Of a stretch of 64,000 nt of DNA, positions 1 through 9,899 are shown piece by piece (within the stretch, counting starts at the first letter, position 1; the number at the start of each line of letters is the position of its first letter). Location: positions 4,340,001 through 4,404,000 of the forward strand of contig NW_020825317.1 in the NCBI RefSeq assembly GCF_003286085.1. The letters run 5' to 3'. The DNA is from Drosophila persimilis (taxonomy: Eukaryota; Arthropoda; Insecta; Diptera; Drosophilidae). The notes beneath the pieces are model-generated. The model saw nothing but the letters and a program-made list of their open reading frames with translations. It had not been told where the DNA came from and made no database searches. Both the position numbers and the translations under genes were made by a program.

Positions 1-529
1 CAAACAAATTACCCAGTAATAAACAAATACTAAATGCGAAATTGGAAAGTGTTTTCCCTGCACAGTAAGGAAGGTTAGCCGGAAAAATCAGCAGATTTTC
101 GAATTTAAGGGGCTCCAATGTACGCTTCAACTTCGGATTGTCAGCTCTGTTCAACGATGAATGCAAAACCAAAGTTTCTCTAGCAGATCATTTATGACGC
201 GTTCAAACGGGACTGGATTATTAGGACAATATAGCCATTGTATCGACACAAATACAAAATCTTATAAAAGGCTATACAATTCTCTTTGCAACCCATCAAA
301 TGTTTGAGATATCAGAGCTGCAAGTGCCGATTGAATATTATGAAAGTGCTCAGTACTCAATTTTGTGAGTACGTATATTTGCCTAATCGAAGAATGAGGA
401 TGTGAACTATCCATGCACTGTCGCACAGTAATAACTATTGGATTGAGATCGAATGATCGATCCGTCCGTCGCGGTCACAAAAAACAACAATTTTTGGACG
501 AAATGCAAATAAACCTCCACTCTTCCAAT

Positions 530-895
530 GGTATGGTTTGATTCTCGTTCTCAGATCTTATGTTCGTGCAGAACGTCCACTGCATCGTTCCGTTCGATGC
601 TTTGGTGGCTGGGAACCCAATTGATCCGCACTGACTTTGTCGTGCTTAGGGTGTCTATTGCTTCCCTGCTCGCCAAGACACTTCTGGAACTTACCGTGGA
701 CGATCTGTCAACGAATAAGTTAGTCTCATCGTGTGCTCGATTCGTTAGATGAGCAACCTCCTGAACTTTCCTGGTGGCAAAAACTTCCACTGGATTCGTA
801 GTCGATCTTTTACCAGATCGCAGCGGCGCAGCGGCAGAGACACCGACAGAGATTTCATACTTTGAATCAGCTGTGCGTGTTCGTGTGCCAACCAA
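530..895 (-). mobile_element. Non-LTR retrotransposon remnant, RNase H-like segment
   Basis: The minus-strand frame reads like the end of a retroelement RNase H domain. It has a 'LFVDRSSTVSSRS' block (the family usually has IFVDSQ...), then 'INWVPSHQSIERNDAVDVL' where active elements have WVPGHxGIxGNExADxLA. The catalytic-region Asp/His pattern is only partly kept and the frame has no proper start, so this is a decayed piece. RNase H next to a non-LTR polymerase is typical of LOA/I/R1-type LINEs. A LOA-like fragment also lies at 20.0-20.5 kb, so the same family is possible. Nothing else could be recognised around it. Confidence 0.55.
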
Positions 896-1321
896 CCATC
901 ATTGCCTTTCAGATTAGATTGGTCTGGAAGCATAAGGGAATACGACCATTACTCATCATCAATTACGAGAACAATCGCTAAAACTAACGCAAAAATAATG
1001 CGAGTAATATAGATGCAACAACTTTACTTATATAGACATTTCCATCAAAAGCCTCATAAGTAATTATAAATAAATAAAATAAACTCAATGCTTTTCCGCT
1101 TCCAGTAAAAATTGATTTATCATAATTTCGGCTCGTGATTTCCTCTTATAAGTCTTTCCCTCCAGAGACTTTTTCAGTTTTAACAAATAATTTTTTTTGT
1201 CTTTGATTTTGTTATAGGAGGTTTTCGTAAGAGATTGATTTCCAGTCTTTTTACCCTTTTGTACTTAGATAATTTTAGAGACTTTGAATTCATATTTTTA
1301 CTCCCAACACGATGTATGGAC

Positions 1322-1370
1322 GGTCGATCAATTCCATCGATATTATCGATAGTGCCATCGATGGCCTTGC
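1322..1370. promoter_or_regulatory. CGATA/DRE cluster
   Basis: Within about 50 bases there are several ATCGAT/TATCGATA words (TCGATATTATCGATAGTG and neighbours). TATCGATA is the DREF site, and clustered CGATA words are the known target of the boundary factor BEAF-32. It lies about 600 bases upstream of the first secreted-protein gene. The role as promoter or boundary is inferred. Confidence 0.35.
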
Positions 1371-1936
1371 GCGGAAATATCCATAAAAATACCGCCTTGC
1401 CCACTTTCTGCCAGTGCTGCCCATGCGCCCAGTGGCCCAGTGGGCCCATCAATCGGCATTGAATCTGATTTCCCTTTTGCTTCATGATTCGCGTTTTGTT
1501 TTGCTCGGTGTTTCGCGCTCATATCATATCTGTGCGTATGTGTTTGTGTGTGGAATAGTAAAATATTTTTGCGTACAATTATGAGATGACCGCCTACGAC
1601 CACCGCAGATTCCAGCTTCAGCCTCGTCGAAAAGTAAAAGTCCAGGCCCCTCAACCATTCCCGAATTTGTACTCAATTTCATATCTACGCCACATTTCCG
1701 TATCAGAATGCACTTCTAGATAAAGATGGAATAACTAATTGGCACATCTGTAAGTAAGCTGTTGCTAGCTTTAGATATTACGTGAGAAACTGGCAGCTAT
1801 CGGCACAAACAGCATTCATCATCCCACAATTGTACTCTTTTTTTTGGTGTACTCGAATTTTGGCCAACGCTCACGCGCTGATTTGACAAGAGATCGTTTG
1901 AATTGATGTCGGACCTAGACCTACTCGTAGTAATGC

Positions 1937-1943
1937 TATAAAA
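1937..1943 (+). promoter_or_regulatory. TATA box of the first secreted-protein gene
   Basis: TATAAAA sits 62 bases upstream of the ATG at 2005, leaving room for a short leader. This is a classic core promoter for a tissue-specific cuticle-type gene. Confidence 0.7.
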
Positions 1944-2004
1944 CGTATTTGGCGTGACTCGGCTTTGCCATTGCTCGCTCGCCACTCGACCAGCCGCCCC
2001 AAAG

Positions 2005-3408
2005 ATGAAGCTCCGCGTGGTAAGTGCAACGCTTTGATCCTGCATCGTTTTGGCTCCTCCTACAGCTTCTCTTGTGGTCTTGTTGCAGTTCCTCCTTCTC
2101 AGCGCCGCACTTGCAGCGACCACTGTCCAGGCCGTCGTCCAGCCGGGCAGGAATCAGCAGCTGTTCAACCACAACCGGAACGGATACCGCTACAACGGAC
2201 CCGCCCACAAGTACCTGCCCGCCCAGGGGCCGCCCAGCACTGAAGCGGGCATCATCACTGGGCCCTGGCAATCTCATGGATCTCACGGCAATCAAATTCC
2301 ACAATCCCTGGAGCACTCTCATGGGGCCAATCATCAACAGCAGCATGGCTACAACGGTCCCTACAACAACCAGTACTACGGGGGACACGAGCAGCATCGA
2401 CAAGAAGAGCACTCCTGGAAGCAGAAGCAACAGTTTGGACAACAGCAAAATCACCAACAGATAGGTGAGCCCTGGCAGTCATCTCAGGGACTTGGACAGG
2501 ATCAAGGCTTCCAGCAGCACCAGGAGCAGCAGTACCACCAGCAGCAGTCCCAATCACATCATCACCAAGGCCACCAAGAAGTGGAATACGCTCCCGAGCA
2601 GCATGGCAGGCCGGGACAACATCATCAACAAGGCCTTCTCCAGCAGGAGCCACATGATCAGAGAGCTGAATCCTGGCAACCATCTCATGAGCAAGGCTTT
2701 CAGCATGAGCAACATCGTGAAGGGCAACATCAGCAGCAGCCACACCATCAGCAAGAGCACCACGATCAACAGGAGCAACAGCAGGGCGTCCATTGGCAGC
2801 CATCCGATTTGGCCCAAAATTCTGATAGATTTCCTTCGGCTCTCGCACATGCCACCAGCCATAAAACTGTTGCTGCTCCTGCCCGCGATATCAAGCTTGT
2901 TCCAGCTTATACTCTTTCTAGTTATTCGGACCAAGATCGCTTCATTGGATTGGATGCTCTCGACACTCGCCTACTGAGCCAATCCCTGCCAGAGGCCTAC
3001 CAGCGGGTTCCTTTCAACACTGTCCAGCCCTCCAGCCACCAGCCACTTGGCCAGGTCCAAGGTCAGCGGCATGAGGAGCTGTTGGGGGGCTCTCCCCGGC
3101 AACAGGAGAGTCAGGGCTATGTTCAGATGCAATCGCACTCCTACGAGCTGCCTTCGTCCCATACCATGCAGCGGGAGTGGCCCCAGCAGCTGCAGCAGCA
3201 ACAGCAGTCTCATAGCTCAGGAAATCGTCAGTACTCGGAAAGTGCCTTTGCTTTCTCCTCCAACCAATCCCCAGGTTCCAGCAGCCACTCGTCTAACCCA
3301 GCCGTTCACCCCTCGAACCCATCCATTCACTCTTCGAATCCGTCCTACTCCTTCCAGAACTCCTTGAGCCATCCCAGCCGCGAGTTCCAGCCGCCCTACT
3401 ATAGATAG
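2005..3408 (+). CDS. Secreted Gln/His-rich protein with GPAHKYLP motif (two exons)
   Basis: The CDS joins 2005-2019 and 2089-3408 (444 aa). Exon 1 encodes only MKLRV and ends in a GTAAGT donor. The 69-base intron ends TTGTTGCAG, and exon 2 continues FLLLSAALAATTVQAVV, which completes a clear signal peptide; without the tiny exon the ORF has no ATG. The mature protein begins near VVQPGRNQQ and carries NGYRYNGPAHKYLPAQ, a motif shared with the gene at 8257. A long Gln/His-rich body (about residues 90-250) follows, then a Ser/Pro/Asn-rich tail with repeated HSSNPS units. It has no Cys-rich or enzymatic domain. It looks like an extracellular matrix, cuticle or chorion-like structural protein; that role is inferred from composition and the YLP motif. 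AATAAA is at 3591. Confidence 0.85.
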
Positions 3409-3590
3409 TCCTCATCCTTCATCCCCTGACGACTCACTGGGATCCATCGCATGCCATAAGATCCCTAGTCTGAGCATCTTGTTCCATAACTTCCCTGGAC
3501 TTCTACTTCTGCCTTTCTTAGACCTGAAATGCATTTAGTTTGAACAGGAATTTACCTTTTAACTACCTTTTTTTTTGTACTATTTAATTC

Positions 3591-3596
3591 AATAAA
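3591..3596 (+). terminator. Poly(A) signal of the 2005 gene
   Basis: AATAAA, about 180 bases after the stop codon, follows a T-rich stretch. Confidence 0.65.
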
Positions 3597-3599
3597 TTA

Positions 3600-5200
3600 T
3601 GTCATGAGCAGAATGATGGCGTCACCAAATGGGGGGCTCTGGACCTTGGAGTCTGTTGGCCAAAATGCGAGCATGGCTAATTTGATTACGCGGATTCCCA
3701 CCGTCAATCCGGATTCTGGCAAACTAATTGCCAGAATTTTGTAATTTGCCCACATTAATGCCAGTGCCTGCTGTTTGCGGCAGCTGCTGTGGCGAATTAT
3801 GTGGCGATTAGAGATCCAAATTAGAGATGATTCGGTTCTCGGGGGCTTCCGCTGTGGTACGTGTGGTAAAAGAGTGTGCAAAGAGGCGGAAAAGTGAAGG
3901 TAAAGCAAACAAAACACCAAGACACCAGACAGACCGGCAGACGCCCACACTGTCCCATAGTTTCGTTGCACCGTTGCAGCAGAAATCATAACAAAAACAG
4001 CAGCATTTTTGTGGCACGGCGTCAACTTTCTTTGCAGCTGCAGTAGGAAGCCGCCAAACGCCGGCCGCCAGTAAAGAAAAAATAATGCATTCACAACTCG
4101 AAGAGACGCTGCTATACCTTTCCAGAGACTTGTCACGCAAAGGGCATGATATATGTACATATACGTACTTAGATTAAAAGGCTATTTCATGTGTTTTCCA
4201 TGTATAACACAAGCTTCTTTTGGCTGCAAGATCATCATAGAAACGATCTTCAAGGAACATGAATACAAATGTGGTTCCGAAGGATAACTTTTAAGGGAAG
4301 CAATAAAAGGCTAAATCAATCAGAGGCTTCAGATTCACATATGTAGCTGCCATGTGTTGTACCCTTTATACTCTTAATGGTCTTAATGGTTTATCTGTTC
4401 AAACATCGGATGACAGTGACGATATCTTATAGCAACAACCAAAAACAGTGTATCTACAGCTTCGGCGTCCTTCGTTACCATCTTTTTTACTGCTACTGCT
4501 GCTACCTGGTGCTGTTAATCTTTTTGGCACATTATTCGTTATGTTCATGCTTCGATTTCGATCAAGTCGAGTCATCAAAAATTGAAATGTTGCTGTCCGT
4601 GGTGCGAAAGCGGTCGCTGAGGGGCGACAGCGGCACTGGACAGTGGACAGTGGACAGTGGACTGTCAGTGCCAGTGGAGTGCAATACCGGATGACTTTCT
4701 TTTAGGTTGCAACTGCAACTGTTGTACGATAAAGGGAAGCACTTCTGCCTGTATTTGTGATACCATTTTCTATGGCATAGATCCCATCTGCCACACCGGC
4801 AGCAACAGAGTCACAACAGTGCCACAGTTGTAGGCCCTCATGTGGAAAATTTGGCATTCGAAGGGCAGGGCAAGGCGGTGGATCTCAGTTACATGGATTG
4901 TTGATCAAGCCACTCTGAAGGCAACAAATTTGGATGTTGCAACATCATTTGCGCAAACTCAAAGAGCCGAAAAATCATTTAACAAGAATTATGTTTCTGC
5001 ACGATGAGAGAGAGAGAGAGAGAGAGCGTCATTAACTGGAAATCGATGGGGGGATCGATGCGGGGGAACCTCTGGAAACAGATGAAAAGGGAAAGGGAAT
5101 GGGAATGGGAATTGGATTCCAAGTTGCGCAACACTGAGGAAGAAGCGGTGCCAGAAAGATATCACTTTTCAGCGGATCCATGGCTATCGGATAACGGTCA
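3600..5200. other. Intergenic, no gene seen
   Basis: Only short chance frames are present, plus a (GA)n tract at about 5007-5028. I see no splice-supported exons, tRNA or transposon signature. Confidence 0.5.
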
Positions 5201-5209
5201 TTCCGCCCA

Positions 5210-5216
5210 TATATAT
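5210..5216 (+). promoter_or_regulatory. TATA box of the second secreted-protein gene
   Basis: TATATAT lies about 45 bases upstream of the ATG at 5261, which implies a very short leader. Confidence 0.55.
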
Positions 5217-5260
5217 CCCCTGGGTGTCAGGGCCAGGGCCACCATTCGCCCGGGAGATCG

Positions 5261-5752
5261 ATGGCCAGCATGTCATTGTCATCCCTCATCCTGGCTCTGC
5301 TCGGATGCCTACCTCTCTTGCAGGGGCAGCAGCAGCTGCATGCCGTCTACCCTGCCTGGCTGTACTCCATGCCTTGGCGTCCGCTGGTGCCGTCCACTCC
5401 ACAGCAATCCCCACTCTCGCAGTTGAGTCCCGGCTACACGGGTCCTCAGACCTTTCCTTCTGTGCAGCGGGAGAGGGAGCGGGAGCAGAGGCAGGAGCAG
5501 CTACTGGAGCCTGAACAGGAGCTGAAGCAGGGTCTGTTCACGCCACAAATACAGTTCCTGGGCCACACAGGACCGCCTGTTCAGGGAAGGTTCAGCCTGC
5601 CCTTCAGGCCCTCTCCCTTTTCGGGCTACACGGATGACGATGACGAGGATCCGGGAGGAGGATCTCTGGAGGAGCCAGCCAGAGAAATAGAAAGAGTTGG
5701 ACCATTCGTCTACCTGTCCCCTGGCCGTCTGTACAACATATTTAGATCATAG
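5261..5752 (+). CDS. Small secreted protein, unknown function
   Basis: A single-exon ORF of 163 aa. The start MASMSLSSLILALLGCLPLL gives a signal peptide, probably cleaved before QQQLHAV. The mature part has an aromatic/proline N-terminus, a Glu/Arg/Gln-rich middle (about 70-95), two similar GYTGPQTF / GHTGPPVQ units and an acidic DDDDED run near residue 125. It ends in a hydrophobic FVYLSPGRLYNIF segment. A second in-frame ATG lies three codons downstream and could equally be used. It lies between two other TATA-driven secreted-protein genes, which suggests a small cluster. I do not recognise the family; a cuticle or eggshell role is only a guess. AATAAA follows at 5774. Confidence 0.75.
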   Translation: MASMSLSSLILALLGCLPLLQGQQQLHAVYPAWLYSMPWRPLVPSTPQQSPLSQLSPGYTGPQTFPSVQREREREQRQEQLLEPEQELKQGLFTPQIQFLGHTGPPVQGRFSLPFRPSPFSGYTDDDDEDPGGGSLEEPAREIERVGPFVYLSPGRLYNIFRS

Positions 5753-5773
5753 AGTTCCCCATCATTAATCACG

Positions 5774-5779
5774 AATAAA
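5774..5779 (+). terminator. Poly(A) signal of the 5261 gene
   Basis: AATAAA, 21 bases after the stop codon, implies a very short 3' UTR. Confidence 0.6.
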
Positions 5780-5784
5780 GAAGT

Positions 5785-8080
5785 AGAAGCCACCCAAAAG
5801 CCACTGTTAGACAATCGATTCGAAAGGTCTTCCCACACAATCCAATCTCTGGCCATGTAATCTCTGGCGATGACTCGCCCACCGAAGGGGCGATGGGAAG
5901 ATGGCAGGGGGAAGATGGAGAGGCGTCTGGTGGCCGACTTTTACCATGGGCGGATCTGGTCGGATCTATGGCAATTTGTTGCCGCTTTCAAATGCCTCAA
6001 TTACGACGACGACGAGGGCCCAGACGCACAAGACGCACAAGTCGCAAATCGGCGAAATTATATCTCGATCGACATGGCGGCAGGTGTGACCTTGGTGGTG
6101 CGATTGCGCAACGCGCAACAGAAGTGGTAACCCAACTGGTGGTGGGGCGGATGGGGCAGAGACAGAGACAGTGGCAAGGGCAGCGGGTGCCAGGCAATTA
6201 CATCAACTAAAAGCGCCGCGCAGTGGCACACGACCCGCCACGATGAAACGAAAGAAACGGCACACAAAAAGAGACAAAAGCGCCGCCTAAGAGGCAGAGA
6301 AGCTACCAGAAGAATCACACAAAAACCATAGGAGAGTCTGCGGGAGATCGAGGTGCTGAATACTCTTTGGAAATTATTTTATGGGTCTATTTAAGGCACA
6401 TTTACTTTTCGTACGTTGATCCAAGCAAGTTTTTCCGTATAAAGATATTAAATATGGCTTTTCTGATCTCAGTTAAATAATATTTGAAAGAAGCGGGAAC
6501 GCTGTTAGCCGCGGCAAGGGCCGCTGCTCACCTCCGCCAGTGGGCGCACACCGCACGATGAAGAGTGTGTGAGAAAGAGAGACGGTGAATGAATAAGCAC
6601 GTTAAAGGAGGTTGTGTAGCCACAGAAATGTAATTTCTCATATCTTCAATAATTTTTATCTAAGGACCGTTTAATGATGCACCCAGATTCAGTGATGAGC
6701 GCCACTGAATTCGTAGAGGGACAAATATGCATCCGGTATAGTGTTTCCGTTCTCGGGAGGACTTCTACGAGTACTAAGCAAAGGGTATTTGTAACCTCGT
6801 ACACGAGGTTCGACCTGGGCAGAGCGAATATGATCTTTCAGCATGGGGGATATATGTAAGGTATAGGGCAGCCAATCAATTTGGACCCTGGAGTGTGCCA
6901 CACGGAAGAGTGGTTCCAGAAGCGGGATCGGAGTTTCAGATGGATAAGGAAGTGCCTCATAAGAGCTTAAGAGATATGTATGTACATTCTCTGATCAGTT
7001 TGTTTTGTTTATCATTGATATAATTAATTTATCATATTCATTCAAAATGTTTTGGTATTCAAAGATACATATGTATGTATGTATGTACATATGTCTGTAC
7101 AATAAAGATTTTAATTTGAAATTAATAAGATCTATAACTTCCTTCCGATAGAGGCGTAATCGCAAAGATCCCCTTCCGTTCCGCATACTGTACATCGTAT
7201 TGCAAAATCGAAAACAAATCTCTTTTAAAATTTGCTTCGCTGAAAACACCAACAATTACAACGGGAGACAAGAGTGGAGAGATAAGAGAGAAGAGTGGAT
7301 TATGGAGTGTGGATTGAGAAGAGGGAGTGTGGAGAGAGGAGAGTGGCGTTTTGCGGCACAGGTAGTACGAGTAACTGTAAATTAAATGCAATTTGCGCAT
7401 AAGCCGAGCTGCCTTTCTGGCAAGGGTGTGACAGCTGTGGGAGAGGAGGGACCAGAGCGGCTCACTGGGAACTTGGGAAAACACACACCTTGCCCGTGCA
7501 GGGAGGGGTGCAGTGGGGTATAGGGGAGCGAGCCAAAGGGCAGCCCGTGACATGTGATATGAAAAAGTGTCACTTGAACTTGAGTGGCGCTGTCGGGTCT
7601 CCGCCAATCCGCACAGTGGTACAAATCACTGAAAATAGTGGAACACATATTTCAAGAGGATAAGCGAAAATGAGTAGTGTAGTACACCCATAGAACAGTA
7701 GCAGCACCCCCACTACATCTTCCTACTACAGTAAGCACTCATTATGAATACTATAAGACATTCAAATCAATATCTATCCCACAGTGCGTGCGTCGAGAGT
7801 GAGAGTAGATGTGCCCCTCCGGTCCGCCCTCTGCCAGCGGCTGACACAAAGCAGAGCGCAGAAGAAACCAAAGCCGAATTCGAAACCGAAAACATATGTA
7901 CGTCTGCGTCTGCGTATGCAAAGCAGTCGCAGCCGACAGAGAGTGCGAATGAGAGGAGAGAAGAAACTGTTTTCGCATCGCTGCGCGTCGGCGCAGTTGG
8001 CGTCGCAGTTGGCGCTGAGCCGCTGTCCAAGTTGGAGTCGTGGCTGTGGCTGGGGCTTTGGCAGCGGCCGAGGCAGAGCG
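5785..8080. other. Intergenic, no gene seen
   Basis: AT-rich stretches, a TATG/TACA simple repeat at about 7065-7100 and low-complexity GA-rich sequence at 7265-7350. The open frames on both strands have no starts, splice sites or recognisable protein. Confidence 0.5.
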
Positions 8081-8082
8081 CG

Positions 8083-8118
8083 TATAAAAGGGTTGGCCGT
8101 CGCAGAGGTCGTCAACAT
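8083..8118 (+). promoter_or_regulatory. TATA box and initiator of the third secreted-protein gene
   Basis: TATAAAAG at 8083-8090 is followed by a GTCAACA initiator-like site near 8111-8117, at the expected spacing of about 30 bases. This puts the transcription start near 8114 and shows that the open frame upstream of it is not translated. Confidence 0.75.
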
Positions 8119-8256
8119 TGCGCTAGCTACTGCTGCGCGCGACACTTGTGGAATACGCGAGAAAGAGATAGAGAGCCAAGTCAAGCCAATCCAAGGATAA
8201 CTGTTAATTTTTTTTGCAATTTATTTGCTGCTGTTTTTTGTATTGTGCCCGTGAGA

Positions 8257-9828
8257 ATGCAGTTTGGAAGAATCCCGTTAGCTGTGGCTCTGTTCAGCTG
8301 CTGCTGCGCATTGCTCGTCAATGCCGACGTCCCCACCGATGCCATCGCTAAGCAGGCCTCTGCCCCATCCGCCACGCCTACCAAACTGAAGCGAGATGCC
8401 GGCTTAAGCTTCGGCAGTGGCCTCTACCACGGCCCCTCGCACAAGTACCTGCCTCCCGGTCCATCCCACTCCTCCTCCTACGACTCGGGCTTCGGGTACG
8501 CTTCGACTCTGCACGGAAATGGGCTTTCGTCCAACAGCGGCTACGACTTCGGGCATGCGGATACCACTCTGGAGAGCTACGGAGGACACCATTATGGAGG
8601 ACACTCCTCCCATGGAAGGCCGCACTACATCAGCAGCAGCAGCGGCAGTGGACACCACCATCAGGGGCCCAAGGTAGAGACTTACATTGTGCAGACGAGC
8701 GGTGGATCTGCATCCGGACATGGCCATAGCTACCACGGACACGGCCCAAGTCACGGTCACGGCTACGGATACAGTCATGGATACGGACAGGGGCACGGGT
8801 CTGGATCAGGATCTGGCTCCGGCTCCGGACTGGGCTACAAGTACTCCTCCCACGGATCCACTGGTGGAGGCGTTGGAGGAGGCTACCTGAATCTTCTGGG
8901 AGGCCACAAGCCCAGCAGCACCTATCTGGTAGCCGGTCCAGAGTACTCTCACAGCAGTCATCACGGAGGATCAGGAGCAGGAGCCCGTCCAAGCTACGCA
9001 ATCTCCTCCCAGCACTCTTCGGCTGGTCACGGCTTCAATCACGGATTCGGTCATGGACTGAGCCATGGACCCAGCCACGGGCATTCTCTGGAGCACGTAT
9101 CCAACCACGGGCACGCCCTGGAGCACGCCTTGGAGCAGGGTCTGAGCCACGCCCTGAGCCTTAGCCATGGAGGGGCGCAGCTTGGTGGCTATCCCCATCA
9201 CGCCCCATCAGCCCATCCCGCACTGGAGCATCATCTGGGCGGAGAGGAGACCTCCGGCTACAGCTACGATGCGCCCAGCATTGGCTTTGGCAAATCCCCG
9301 CCTCTGAGCAGCTACGGAGTTCCGCTGCTGCCCGGCTATGAGCATCAGCAACACCCACAGCACCCGCTGCCCGATCAAGTGCAGGTCCAGGTGCTAGAAG
9401 AGCAGGAGCACAAGGCAGAGCAGGCAGCGGAGGAGCACCAGACGCCCGTTTATGCGTTGGGCCACAAGGGTCTGGGCCACTTTAGCTACACAGCCAACAA
9501 GCCACAGGCCCTGCACACCGATGTCCTGTCCAACAGCGGTGGCCACCATCATTCCAATGATATTTCCTTGAACGAGCTGTCCAAGGCGCCCTTCAAGCCA
9601 AGCGCCTTCCTGGGGGCTAAGCACGAGCCCAGCTCCGGGTCTGGCTATGACTATGCCACGCCCAGCAATCAGTATCTGCAGCCCCCAACCTCGTCAGGAT
9701 ACGACTACCAGGCCCCCCCGCCCCAGGTGCTGTACGGTGCACCAGGGCACTCGGGGGACTCGGCCACGCCCATATTCGAGCCAGAGGCCACCTACCTGCC
9801 GCCCGTGCCCACCCACGGATATCATTAA
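8257..9828 (+). CDS. Secreted Gly/Ser/His-rich protein with GPSHKYLPP motif
   Basis: 523 aa from ATG 8257. The frame is open back to 7744, but the TATA box at 8083 and a proper signal peptide (MQFGRIPLAVALFSCCCALLVNA, cleavage before DVPT) fix the start here. Residues 50-70 carry the YHGPSHKYLPPGPSH motif shared with the 2005 gene. The body (about 80-290) is built of GHGxS, SHGHGYGYSHGYG and GSGSGS units, followed by SHGxSLEHV-type His-rich repeats. A Glu/Gln-rich stretch and a C-terminal part with GYDYxxPxxxYLPP repeats end in YLPPVPTHGYH. YLP-containing low-complexity secreted proteins are typical of insect cuticle and eggshell matrices; this assignment is by composition. AATAAA is at 9894. 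Confidence 0.85.
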   Translation: MQFGRIPLAVALFSCCCALLVNADVPTDAIAKQASAPSATPTKLKRDAGLSFGSGLYHGPSHKYLPPGPSHSSSYDSGFGYASTLHGNGLSSNSGYDFGHADTTLESYGGHHYGGHSSHGRPHYISSSSGSGHHHQGPKVETYIVQTSGGSASGHGHSYHGHGPSHGHGYGYSHGYGQGHGSGSGSGSGSGLGYKYSSHGSTGGGVGGGYLNLLGGHKPSSTYLVAGPEYSHSSHHGGSGAGARPSYAISSQHSSAGHGFNHGFGHGLSHGPSHGHSLEHVSNHGHALEHALEQGLSHALSLSHGGAQLGGYPHHAPSAHPALEHHLGGEETSGYSYDAPSIGFGKSPPLSSYGVPLLPGYEHQQHPQHPLPDQVQVQVLEEQEHKAEQAAEEHQTPVYALGHKGLGHFSYTANKPQALHTDVLSNSGGHHHSNDISLNELSKAPFKPSAFLGAKHEPSSGSGYDYATPSNQYLQPPTSSGYDYQAPPPQVLYGAPGHSGDSATPIFEPEATYLPPVPTHGYH

Positions 9829-9893
9829 ATTATTAAACTACTTTTAAGAGCTTTAAGCGCAACAATCTATTGTAATTTTTTTTATATCGAAAT

Positions 9894-9899
9894 AATAAA
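9894..9899 (+). terminator. Poly(A) signal of the 8257 gene
   Basis: AATAAA about 65 bases after the stop, in a T/A-rich context. Confidence 0.6.

Noticed and set aside
7744..8256. N-terminal extension of the 8257 secreted protein to ATG 7744
   Set aside because: The TATA box at 8083 and an initiator near 8114 put transcription downstream of that ATG, and the signal peptide starts at 8257.
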